NCBI GenBank assembly: GCA_004555915.1
Contig: SFJM01000012.1
Coordinates: forward strand, 14,545 to 78,544
DNA length: 64,000 nucleotides
Source of the DNA: Clostridiales bacterium
Lineage (GTDB): Bacteria; Bacillota; Clostridia; Oscillospirales; Butyricicoccaceae
Reading direction: 5' to 3'
The notes under the pieces were generated by a model. It was not told where the DNA came from, did not search any database, and worked only from the letters and a program-made list of their open reading frames with translations. A program made the position numbers and the translations under genes. Shown here piece by piece: positions 23,681 through 31,449 of this stretch; position 1 is the stretch's first letter, and every line of letters begins with the position of its first letter.

Positions 23681-24425
23681 ACTGACGCATGTCTCCGCTG
23701 TAACAGGCGGCGGCTTTTTTCATCCAGGTATCCACCGGAAAGGCATCCAGCTTGTGCAGCCCAAACAGCAGGAAGCAGTCTGCCACCTTCCGGCCCACAC
23801 CGCGCAGCTGCATGATTTCCTTTCGGGCATCTGATGTGGACAGACGGTTCAGGGCGGCAAAATCCAGCTCACCGGACTGGACAGCCTGTGCTGCGGCAAT
23901 CAGATAAGGAGCACGGTAACCGGCCCGCAAGGGTTGGAGGTCCTCCGGTGACAGCGCCGCAAGCTGTGCCGGTTCCGGAAAGGTATACAGCGTTTGACCT
24001 TCAAAGGAAACCGGAGTGCCCAGCAGCCCGCATAATCTTTGGACAATGCCGGTAATGCGGGGAATGTTGTTGCACTGGGAGAGGATAAAGGTGCACAGGG
24101 CTTCCCATGGCTCCTGTTTTAAAATCCGGATGCCCCTGCCGAATTCCGCCGCTTTTGCGGTAAAATCATCCACCGCAAAGCTCTGGCAGATAGAGCCATA
24201 ATCCGTTTCACAGTCAAAATAATCCGTCCACATGGAAAGGCTGTCCGGGGCAGTGCAGATGGACAGCTGTTGGTTTTCCTCCCGGACACGTGCCGGTATG
24301 CCTCGGACAATACCGATGTAACTGCCATCCGGCTGCGGCATCCAGCGGAAGCATTGTCCGCAGGTAAAGGTTTGCTGTGCGGAAAAGGGCGCCTGACCGG
24401 GCAGGACAAAGGCCTGTTGTTGCAT
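23607..24425 (-). CDS. 8-oxoguanine DNA glycosylase/AP lyase family
   Basis: The 272-residue product has the OGG1-like layout: an N-terminal beta region with TFTCGQCFRW, then EPWEALCTFILSQCNNIPRI, the helix-hairpin-helix LRGVGRKVADCFLLFG, and DAFPVDTWMKK with the catalytic Asp. The catalytic Lys lies in the GVGRKVAD/DTWMKK region as in the family. It removes oxidised guanine from DNA. The start at 24425 has GGAGGAG upstream. It is a single gene, converging with the cassette. Confidence 0.9.
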   Translation of the reverse strand: MQQQAFVLPGQAPFSAQQTFTCGQCFRWMPQPDGSYIGIVRGIPARVREENQQLSICTAPDSLSMWTDYFDCETDYGSICQSFAVDDFTAKAAEFGRGIRILKQEPWEALCTFILSQCNNIPRITGIVQRLCGLLGTPVSFEGQTLYTFPEPAQLAALSPEDLQPLRAGYRAPYLIAAAQAVQSGELDFAALNRLSTSDARKEIMQLRGVGRKVADCFLLFGLHKLDAFPVDTWMKKAAACYSGDMRQFMDSPYAGVYQQYFFFYTREHGLG

Positions 24426-24589
24426 GGTTGCTCCTCCTGATTTCAAACTGTCCGTATTTTATCATGAATGAGAGGGAATACGCAAGAAATACCCAATACT
24501 TTGTTGGATTTTACAAAGGCTGTCGGCAGAAAAATGTGATATAATACCTGCATATATCAAGTGATAAAGTGACGGACAGAGGTGATTGG

Positions 24590-25882
24590 ATGCAGGATGA
24601 ACGGGACAACCAGTCCTCCAGCTGGGTGGTTTTGGAGGAAGAATCGGTTGAAGATCCCCAAAAAGCAAAAAAACAGCTGAAACAGGCGCGGAAAGCGCGA
24701 AAAAAACAAAAACGAACCAGACATGGCCTCCGCAATGGCATGATTGCAGCGGTCAGTCTTGTGATAGTATATTGCATTTTGGTATTTTCCCATATTCCGT
24801 TTATTGAGAAATGGCGTACCATTTATATTGAAACCGCCATGGGCACGATGAACCATCAGTGGCTGGCAACATTGTTCCTGCCCCAGTCCGTCATTGATGA
24901 TGTGATGAATGGCAGACTGGTACTGGAGCTGCAGCAGGAGGATGACAACAGTACCTGGCAGGCGGAAGCAGATTTTGATGACCCGCAGGATGCCATTGAT
25001 ACATGGTCCGATATCCAGGACCAGTTTTCCGAAGCATATGCGGAAATTGACCAGGAATCCTTTGCGGCATTTATGAAAAAACATCGGAAGGATGAGGTGC
25101 TGGATGAGGATGGTTATCTACTGATTGATGCGGCGGATTATGATGAGAAGGACACCGGCATTACCACCATTTATGGTGACCCGGTGTGTGCGATTGATAC
25201 CCGCAATGGCATTGTCATTGTCACCCTGCGGGGGGACGGCTATTCCGGACGGATGGCAATTGTTAAAAACCCGGGACAGGTGAAGCTTGCCGTATCCCGG
25301 ACACTGGGGTCCTCCGGCAGCTATCTGAAGGATATGTGCCGGCAGAACAACGCGATTTTGGGCATCAATGCCAGTGGATTTTCCGACCCGGAAGGCAGCG
25401 GCAATGGCGGTGAGGCCTTTGGCATGATTATGACAGATGGTATGGCATGCCGTCCGGATCTGGATACCACCATGAAAATCATCAGTATAGATACAGCCAA
25501 CCGGTTAAATGTGACCAATACCCTGCCGGCGGGTACGCGGGATGCCATGCAGTTCAGCCCGGCTCTGATTATCAATGGCAGGCAGCTCATCAGCGGTTCC
25601 TCCGGATGGGGATTACAGCCCCGTTCTGTGATTGGACAGACAGCTGAAGGACAGATCCTGATGGCTGTCATTGACGGCAGACAGCCGGGATATTCCATTG
25701 GCATCACATTGGGTGACCTGACCGATATCCTGTATCGGTATGGTGCCTATCAGGCAAGCAATCTGGATGGCGGTTCCTCCGCTGTCATGTATTACCGCGG
25801 GCGGGATATCACACGTTCCTCCGCGGTGACACCGGAAAAAGGACGGCATATTCCAAACGCCTGGATTGTCACAGCAAATTAA
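24590..25882 (+). CDS. Phosphodiester glycosidase (NAGPA) family membrane protein
   Basis: The 430-residue product has a basic, coiled N-terminus (QKAKKQLKQARKARKKQKRT), one membrane helix (about 56-74), and an extracellular C-terminal NAGPA domain: NAILGINASGFSDPEG, SPALIINGRQLISGSSGWG, QPRSVIGQT, DGRQPGYSIGITLGDLTDIL and SNLDGGSSAVMYYRG. The family cleaves sugar-phosphodiester bonds, often in surface polymers. The ATG at 24590 follows AGAGGTGA. The gene converges with the Na/Pi symporter and their stop codons share TTAA. Confidence 0.88.
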   Translation: MQDERDNQSSSWVVLEEESVEDPQKAKKQLKQARKARKKQKRTRHGLRNGMIAAVSLVIVYCILVFSHIPFIEKWRTIYIETAMGTMNHQWLATLFLPQSVIDDVMNGRLVLELQQEDDNSTWQAEADFDDPQDAIDTWSDIQDQFSEAYAEIDQESFAAFMKKHRKDEVLDEDGYLLIDAADYDEKDTGITTIYGDPVCAIDTRNGIVIVTLRGDGYSGRMAIVKNPGQVKLAVSRTLGSSGSYLKDMCRQNNAILGINASGFSDPEGSGNGGEAFGMIMTDGMACRPDLDTTMKIISIDTANRLNVTNTLPAGTRDAMQFSPALIINGRQLISGSSGWGLQPRSVIGQTAEGQILMAVIDGRQPGYSIGITLGDLTDILYRYGAYQASNLDGGSSAVMYYRGRDITRSSAVTPEKGRHIPNAWIVTAN

Positions 25883-26844
25883 TCATGTAAAAGGTTCCTG
25901 TTGTACGGGAGCCTTTTTCGTTTGTCCAGATTCCGGCATAGTGGCATATATACTGCAACCGCTGCCACATTGCACAGCAAATGCAGGCAGGCAATGGACA
26001 GGCTGCCTGCCGGAAATTCCAGCAGCTGCGGGAGCAGCAGGCCGCATCCCCACTGTACCGGCAGGACAACAGCCGCTCCCAGAAGGTTGAACACAAGATG
26101 CAGAAGGGCTGCCTGCTGTGCCGCACGGCCTGCATGGACGGAAGCCAGCAGGGCTGTCACGCAGGTACCGATATTCTGTCCCAGCAGCACAGGCAGCACA
26201 AAACCGATGGACAGATACCCGGTATCCGACAGGGTTTGCAGCATGGCAATACAGGCAGAGGAGCTTTGCAGGACAGCAGTCACCACTGTGCCTGCCAGCA
26301 GGCCGGAGAACAGGGAATCACAGGCGGACAGCAGGGCAGCAAACTGGGGCGTTTGTGATAGAGGGAGCAGAGAGGTCTGCATCCGGGTCATACCTGCCAG
26401 CAGGGCGGCAAGGCCGGCACAGGCGGACAGTACCGGCGGGCATTGATGCCACAGCAGTACCGGGAGCAGCAGGCACAGGAGGAGCAGAATCCATGGACTG
26501 GCAAACAGCCGGGTACTGTCGGCACACAAACCGAAATGGACAAGAAAAGCGGTGGTACAGGTGCCCAGATTGGCACCGGCAATCAGGCCCGCAGCCTGAT
26601 ACAGGGAAATGACCTTCCCTGCCACCAGCCCTACAATGATAATGGTGACGGCAGAGGAGCTTTGCACAAAGGCCGTGACAGCCGCGCCCAGCAGTACCGC
26701 CTGCCAGAAGGTCTGCGTCGAGCGCATGAGCAGGGGCTGCAGGCGCTTTTGTGACATGCGGCACAGCCCGCCCCGCAGCAGCTCCATGCCGAACAGGAAC
26801 AGGGCGATAGCACCCAGAAGGGAACAAACGGAAAACAGAGTCAT
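25879..26844 (-). CDS. Na/Pi cotransporter family protein
   Basis: The 321-residue membrane protein has the two inverted QSSSA motifs of the Na/Pi (PF02690) family: TAFVQSSSAVTIIIVGLV and TAVLQSSSACIAMLQTL, with GANLGTCTTAFL and GQNIGTCVTALL loops. It lacks the C-terminal PhoU-like cytoplasmic domain found in longer NptA/YjbB relatives. It likely moves phosphate with sodium. The start at 26844 follows GGGTGA. Confidence 0.88.
   Translation of the reverse strand: MTLFSVCSLLGAIALFLFGMELLRGGLCRMSQKRLQPLLMRSTQTFWQAVLLGAAVTAFVQSSSAVTIIIVGLVAGKVISLYQAAGLIAGANLGTCTTAFLVHFGLCADSTRLFASPWILLLLCLLLPVLLWHQCPPVLSACAGLAALLAGMTRMQTSLLPLSQTPQFAALLSACDSLFSGLLAGTVVTAVLQSSSACIAMLQTLSDTGYLSIGFVLPVLLGQNIGTCVTALLASVHAGRAAQQAALLHLVFNLLGAAVVLPVQWGCGLLLPQLLEFPAGSLSIACLHLLCNVAAVAVYMPLCRNLDKRKRLPYNRNLLHD
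25889..25919 (+). terminator. Terminator inside the 3' end of the opposing gene
   Basis: AAAAGGTTCC / GGAGCCTTTTT hairpin immediately after the glycosidase. It lies within the last codons of the convergent Na/Pi gene. Confidence 0.75.
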
Positions 26845-26943
26845 ATGATTCACCCGCATAGAAAATTTTGGATGGCTTCCTGAATTCGTGTGCACTCGCA
26901 GACGATTCATGGCATGCTAATAACGTATCGTTACAAATAATTT

Positions 26944-27660
26944 ATGATACAGGAGGTGAAAAATACGGCAAATCCTGTTATACTGATATCAACCGGAAGT
27001 ATGCTGGGAAAACGCAGCAGGCAAATCACGCAAAGTGAGCTGTATGCCAGATGCATCACCCGTTTTGGCGGAACCGCAGTCTATGACGGCGGATATGGTG
27101 ATGCGGGACAGCTGGCAGAGCTGTGTGACGCATTGCTGTTATCCGGCGGCGGAGATATCCATCCGTCTTACTATGGAAAGCATCTGACCGGACTGGATAC
27201 CAGCGTGGACCAGCAGCGCGATGAACGGGAATGGGAGCTGTTGCAGCAATTCTGTGAGAGAAAGAAACCGGTACTTGGCATCTGCCGCGGGATTCAGGTG
27301 ATTGACGTGTTTTTCGGCGGGACCCTGTTCCGCCATCTGGGTACGGCCCATGTGCATGATACCACCATCCATACCGTGGTGACATCGGAGGGCGGGCGCC
27401 TGCGTTCGCTGTTTGGGGAAACCCTGCCGGTCAACAGCTACCATCATCAGGCGATCCGCACCCTGGGGGCCGGACTGCATGTGACTGCTGTGAGTGATGC
27501 GGATGGTGTGATTGAAGCAATTGAACATGACAGCCTGCCGGTCATGGCGGTACAGTGGCATCCGGAACGCATGGTGGAATCCATCTGCCGGGATACGGAA
27601 GCGGATATGGGGCCGCTGTTTGCTGCCTTTCTGGCACAAAGCAAGGGAAAGGAAACATAA
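26944..27660 (+). CDS. Class I glutamine amidotransferase-like hydrolase (PuuD type)
   Basis: The peptidase C26-type protein resembles gamma-glutamyl-GABA hydrolase: LLLSGGGDIHPSYYG, KPVLGICRGIQVIDVFFGG with the nucleophile Cys, NSYHHQAIR and AVQWHPER with the catalytic His and Glu. It is cytosolic. Start choice is awkward. The ATG at 26944 has no ribosome site, while a perfect AGGAGGTGA at 26951-26959 points at ACG (26965), from which ANPVILIST would be a natural N-terminus. The Smr gene follows at 8 bp. Confidence 0.88.
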   Translation: MIQEVKNTANPVILISTGSMLGKRSRQITQSELYARCITRFGGTAVYDGGYGDAGQLAELCDALLLSGGGDIHPSYYGKHLTGLDTSVDQQRDEREWELLQQFCERKKPVLGICRGIQVIDVFFGGTLFRHLGTAHVHDTTIHTVVTSEGGRLRSLFGETLPVNSYHHQAIRTLGAGLHVTAVSDADGVIEAIEHDSLPVMAVQWHPERMVESICRDTEADMGPLFAAFLAQSKGKET

Positions 27661-27667
27661 GATCCAT

Positions 27668-28030
27668 ATGGAACAACAGATACGCCAGATCAATCTGGAG
27701 GATGAAAAACCAACCGTACAGCAGGCCATGGCACGACTGCAGCTGGAGCTTCGTCTGGCAAAGCGGCAGGATATCTGTGTGCTGAAAATTATCCATGGCT
27801 TCGGCTCCACGGGAAATGGCGGAAAAATCCGGGTTGCTGTCCGGAAGGAGCTGCCAGCCCTGCAGAAGCGGGGGCAGATCCGGTTTTTCATTCCGGGAGA
27901 AAAGCTGACGATATTTGAGGAGGATACCAGAAGGCTGCTGCAGCTTTGCCCGGCCTTCCGGAAGGACCATGACATTGACCGGCATAACAATGGGATTACC
28001 GTTGTTGTGTTAAAAGACAGGAAAGGATGA
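27668..28030 (+). CDS. Smr-domain-like protein
   Basis: The 120-residue protein resembles a stand-alone Smr domain: an N-terminal helix (VQQAMARLQLELRLAK), then VLKIIHGFGSTGNGGKIRVA, where Smr proteins carry HGKGTG and a helix that follows. Smr domains bind or nick nucleic acids; the HGxG motif is present but expanded (HGFGSTGNGG). It lies between the amidotransferase and the cupin gene on one probable transcript. Confidence 0.7.
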   Translation: MEQQIRQINLEDEKPTVQQAMARLQLELRLAKRQDICVLKIIHGFGSTGNGGKIRVAVRKELPALQKRGQIRFFIPGEKLTIFEEDTRRLLQLCPAFRKDHDIDRHNNGITVVVLKDRKG

Positions 28031-28037
28031 ACGAAGC

Positions 28038-28382
28038 ATGTTAAATCGAGCAAAGGACCAGAAAATCGACATCATTGAGCATCTGCGGGGCGGTGACGGG
28101 CAGGTAATCCGTCAGACCCTGATTGCGCCGGAGGATTCCTGCGGCAAGTTTAAGATGTGTGCGAAGCTGACACTTGACCCGGGCTGCACTATCGGTTCCC
28201 ATGCCCATATGCCGGATGCGGAATTCTGCTGGCTGCTGGAAGGCGAGCTGCTGATTCAGGATGGCGGCGAGGAGAAAATCGTCCGGCCGGGTGACGCATG
28301 GATGTGCGGCGATGGCGCTTCCCATTACACAAAGAACGTTTCCGACAAACCCGCTGCATTCCTTGCGGTGGTTGTGGAATAA
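28038..28382 (+). CDS. Cupin-domain protein
   Basis: The 114-residue single-domain cupin has both motifs: GSHAHMPDAEFCWLLEGEL for motif 1 (His-His-Glu) and PGDAWMCGDGASHYTKN for motif 2 (His), giving a metal site. Small cupins bind metals or small ligands; nothing visible fixes the substrate. AAAGGATG lies 7 nt upstream of the ATG. It ends the three-gene unit at a bidirectional terminator. Confidence 0.88.
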   Translation: MLNRAKDQKIDIIEHLRGGDGQVIRQTLIAPEDSCGKFKMCAKLTLDPGCTIGSHAHMPDAEFCWLLEGELLIQDGGEEKIVRPGDAWMCGDGASHYTKNVSDKPAAFLAVVVE

Positions 28383-28393
28383 TCGGCATAACA

Positions 28394-28433
28394 AAACCGG
28401 CACAGGATGGATTCCCGTGCCGGTGATTTTTTT
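28394..28433. terminator. Bidirectional terminator
   Basis: ACCGGCAC / GTGCCGGT stem with 13-nt loop, then T-tract, between the cupin gene and the SH3b/3D gene. Confidence 0.9.
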
Positions 28434-28440
28434 GGTGTTT

Positions 28441-29223
28441 TTACTTTACAATGTAAACATCTGCATATTTTACGCCGTTTTTCTTTGCGATAGAGTTATT
28501 TGCCACAAAGATATCAATGCGCTTGCCCTTGATGGCGCCGCCGCGATCCTCTACGGTGTAGGTTCCCCAGCCTTCGATGTAAACCTGGGAGTACATCGGC
28601 AGAACAGAGGTATCTGCTGCGATGGTGTGGTTGACTCTCGGGGTTCTGCCGGAAGCCGTAGTGCTGTCACCTGCATAGAAGGTCAGCTTGAAGTTGCCCA
28701 TGTATGTTTTGCTGCCGGAGGATGCGGGGGTGGAGCTGCTGGACGGCTTGGTCGTGGTGATGTATTTGGAAGATACATAACCGGTCTTGCCATTGACAGA
28801 AACCTTGTACCAGCTGCCGGAAGCACCGGTCTTCACAGCGGACTGGCCCTTCTTCATCGAGGTTACGATGCTGTAGCTGGTGCCCGGTCCGGAGCGGACA
28901 TTCAGTGTTGTGGTGGAATACACTGTGGTGCCGGAGGTAGTCGTGGTGGAGCTGCTGCCGGAGGACTTCAGGTATTTGCTGGAGATGTAACCGGTTTTGC
29001 CGTTGGCAGTAACCTTGGTCCAGTTACCGGAGGTTCCGTTGGTGGTAACAGTCTTGCCCTTGGAGACGCAGGTCACAACTTTGTAGTTGGTACCGGCACC
29101 GGAACGGACATTGACGGTAGCGGTGGTGGTTGCGCTTGCAGCGAAGGCGCCGGCCGTCAGGCTGGCGGTCAGGACGATGCCGGTTGCGGCAACTGTGATA
29201 TATTTTTTCAGCTTCTGAAACAT
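28441..29223 (-). CDS. Secreted SH3b-3D domain cell-wall protein
   Basis: The 260-residue product has a signal peptide (ITVAATGIVLTASLTAGAFA, cut near AFA-AS), two bacterial SH3 domains (about 35-85 with TVNVRSGAGTNY; about 105-155 with TLNVRSGPGTSY), a Ser/Thr linker, and a C-terminal 3D domain (TASGRTPR, TIAADTSVLPMYS, VEDRGGAIKGKRIDIFV). The 3D fold is shared with lytic transglycosylase A and Rpf/Sps proteins, so it is a likely wall lytic enzyme. Three WalR-like half sites lie 50-80 bp upstream. The ATG follows AAGGAG. Confidence 0.9.
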   Translation of the reverse strand: MFQKLKKYITVAATGIVLTASLTAGAFAASATTTATVNVRSGAGTNYKVVTCVSKGKTVTTNGTSGNWTKVTANGKTGYISSKYLKSSGSSSTTTTSGTTVYSTTTLNVRSGPGTSYSIVTSMKKGQSAVKTGASGSWYKVSVNGKTGYVSSKYITTTKPSSSSTPASSGSKTYMGNFKLTFYAGDSTTASGRTPRVNHTIAADTSVLPMYSQVYIEGWGTYTVEDRGGAIKGKRIDIFVANNSIAKKNGVKYADVYIVK

Positions 29224-29275
29224 ATGTAACTCCTTTATATAACGATGGGGCTGCCGTAGCAGCGAGGTATCAATT

Positions 29276-29303
29276 TGTTACGAGTGTGTAACCGATCTGT
29301 AAC
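29276..29303. promoter_or_regulatory. Triple WalR (YycF)-like box
   Basis: TGTTAC-N5-TGTAAC-N5-TGTAAC on the plus strand: three TGTWAH half sites at an exact 11-bp period, matching the published WalR consensus TGTWAH-N5-TGTWAH. It lies upstream of the wall-protein gene on the minus strand, in reverse orientation. Confidence 0.65.
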
Positions 29304-29426
29304 CTATCTTACAGGAAGAATGTTATTTTGTCAAATCATTTCGCCGAAAAAAGTGAAATTCAAGCGCATTGCACAAGAAAAAAGCCAATAAATTGGATGA
29401 TTTAGATATAAAAACGGAAAATGACA

Positions 29427-29479
29427 GAAAAAAACCAGCCTGCGAAGGTAACAAAGCTGTTACCAAAACACAGGCTGGA
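29427..29479 (-). terminator. Terminator of the MetH-like gene
   Basis: CCAGCCTG / CAGGCTGG stem with an inner perfect palindrome (GGTAACA-N4-TGTTACC), followed on the minus strand by a T-tract. Confidence 0.8.
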
Positions 29480-29489
29480 TGGTCGTTTT

Positions 29490-29506
29490 GTTACCGTGCT
29501 GTTACC
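29490..29506. promoter_or_regulatory. Second WalR-like box
   Basis: TGTTAC-N5-TGTTAC, again fitting TGTWAH-N5-TGTWAH. It is 18 bp from the MetH-like stop codon and about 270 bp upstream of the wall-protein start. Confidence 0.4.
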
Positions 29507-29523
29507 GTTCCATTACGGAAAAA

Positions 29524-30972
29524 TCAGCACGACGGGTACAGCCGCACGCCCAGGGACAGTACAGCAGACTTCTGATTTTCGGGAATATTACGCATGAGAA
29601 TGCGCTCTGGCGGCATGCCGCAGGCCGCGGCAGCAGAGACAATGTTTTCCGACTCTGCAAGGCTGTCTGCCCCGTCTGCCGGTGCGGCAGCCACCATGGC
29701 GCCATACCTGGCGGCGAGGGGAAGCAGGACAGTCAGGCTGTCGGGATCGGTGGAAAGGGACACCAGCGGCGTGCCGCTATAGCAGCGCAGGGCGGCTTCC
29801 AGTGCAGCCGGGTCACGGGAATCCAGCTGCAGCGGCAGGTCGATAACACCCTGCATTTCGCGGACAGCTGTGGGCAGCAGAGCTTCTTCCTCCACATCCG
29901 GCATCCCCAGGTTCACATAGATGATCTGGGCACCGTCATCTGCCTGCTCCATGGCAAGGTCAACGATGGTTTCCACATCCTCCTCTTCCAGCGCTTCCGC
30001 CAGCTCCTCGTTGTCAGCGGGAGAAACACGTTCGCCGAAAACCGTTTCATCGGTGAGTTCCACATACCTGGTACCGGAGCACAGGGCGCAAATCCGCTTT
30101 GCTTCAGGCTGCGGGACGGCCTGTCCTTCCAGCGCGCTGCGCACACTGCGGATATAGTCCGGATTGGTACCGCAGCAGCCGCCGAAAATCGAAAAACCAA
30201 GGGCGAGATAATCGGCTGCATATGCCGCAAAGTCCGCCGGCGTGATGTCATACACCGCCGTACCGGAGCTCATGTCCGGCAGGCCGGCGTTTGGCTTGAT
30301 AATCATGGGAACCGAAGCCACGGCAGCCAGACGGCGGGCAATGGGCAGAATTTCCTTCGGGCCAAGGGAGCAGTTGATGCCGATGGCAGAGACGCCCAGT
30401 CCCTGCAGGGTGCGGGCGGCACATTCAGGTGAAACACCCAGGAAAGTACGGCCGCTGGATTCATAGGTCAGTGTCACAAATACCGGCAGGTCACACAGGG
30501 CGTGTGCAGCAAGCACGGCAGCCTTGGCCTCCAGCAGGTCGGACATGGTTTCCAGATAAATGGCATCCACGCCGCAGGAGACACCGCAGCGGATCTGCCG
30601 GGCAAAGATGCCATAGGCTTCGTCAAAGGACAGGGTACCGGAGGGCATGAGCAGCTGGCCGATGGGACCGATATCCAGTGCCACAAATTTCGCGCCGGAG
30701 GCACGGGCATTTGCCACAGCTGCCGTGATGACCTCTTCGATTTCATGGCCACAGCCTGCCATTTTTTTCTCATTGGCACCGAAGGTACAGGTGAGAACCA
30801 TATCGGTACCGGCATCCACATATTTTTTATGTACTGCTGTGACGACCTCCGGATGGGTCAGGTTCATCAGCTCCGGCAGGGAACCGGCGGGCATGCCTGC
30901 CTGCATGAGCATGGTGCCCATACCGCCATCCAGCATCAGGAAGCTGCCGGCAACAAATGATTTCAAATCCAT
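29524..30972 (-). CDS. Homocysteine S-methyltransferase with degenerate pterin-binding domain
   Basis: The 482-residue product starts with a full homocysteine methyltransferase barrel (1-290): LDGGMGTMLMQAG, the first zinc ligand in IGINCSLGPKE (Cys201) and the pair in FGGCCGTN (Cys266, Cys267). Residues about 304-480 resemble a MetH pterin-binding domain (VFGERVSPADNEELAEALEE, AQIIYVNLGMPDVEEEAL) but are about 90 residues too short. The usual NSVNG motif is replaced by VSLSTD. There is no B12 domain. Methionine synthesis with a separate corrinoid protein is possible. Confidence 0.85.
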   Translation of the reverse strand: MDLKSFVAGSFLMLDGGMGTMLMQAGMPAGSLPELMNLTHPEVVTAVHKKYVDAGTDMVLTCTFGANEKKMAGCGHEIEEVITAAVANARASGAKFVALDIGPIGQLLMPSGTLSFDEAYGIFARQIRCGVSCGVDAIYLETMSDLLEAKAAVLAAHALCDLPVFVTLTYESSGRTFLGVSPECAARTLQGLGVSAIGINCSLGPKEILPIARRLAAVASVPMIIKPNAGLPDMSSGTAVYDITPADFAAYAADYLALGFSIFGGCCGTNPDYIRSVRSALEGQAVPQPEAKRICALCSGTRYVELTDETVFGERVSPADNEELAEALEEEDVETIVDLAMEQADDGAQIIYVNLGMPDVEEEALLPTAVREMQGVIDLPLQLDSRDPAALEAALRCYSGTPLVSLSTDPDSLTVLLPLAARYGAMVAAAPADGADSLAESENIVSAAAACGMPPERILMRNIPENQKSAVLSLGVRLYPSC

Positions 30973-31215
30973 AGCGTTTTACCTCCTCCGGCAGAACCGG
31001 TCTGCCGCTGATTTGTTCTATATGATGCAGGGATATTTTTCATGGATGGAAAAATATATATAAGTATACCGCATCTGTAGGGGAAAAGCAAAGTAGTTGA
31101 TGCATTTTGACGAAAAAAACAGAAAAATCCTGTAAAATATCGGAAAGTATCCAAAAAAGCAGTGAAAAATCAGAAAATTTCATGCGGGATGTGAATTTGA
31201 AACAGAGTAAATGGG

Positions 31216-31244
31216 TGTACATTTGTGAGAAACTATGGTATACT
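31216..31244 (+). promoter_or_regulatory. Promoter of the RNase J gene
   Basis: Extended -10 TGGTATACT with a weak TGTACA at the -35 position, 17 bp away. Confidence 0.5.
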
Positions 31245-31249
31245 GGATA

Positions 31250-31449
31250 AAAGTCTTTTGACGTTTGGCCGTTCGTGTGGACAGGACGGCATCCGGATAG
31301 ATTCAATTAAATTTCAGTAAACATTCTTCGCGCGATTGTGTGCGGCAAAAAACGTATTTGGCTTATGTCAGAGCGTTTTTTTGCTATGCCTGATTACAGA
31401 GACATGCACATGGAGACGTGCGTTCAGCAAAGGACAGTGATACACGTAT
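31250..31449 (+). promoter_or_regulatory. Long structured leader of the RNase J mRNA
   Basis: About 200 nt with three possible hairpins: GGCCGTTC / GGACGGC (31267-31295), AAAAAACG / CGTTTTTTT (31347-31384), and GCAC / GTGC just before the start. No ORF. The rest of the 30973-31215 gap is AT-rich and featureless. A regulatory leader is inferred; RNase J autoregulation is plausible. Confidence 0.4.
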
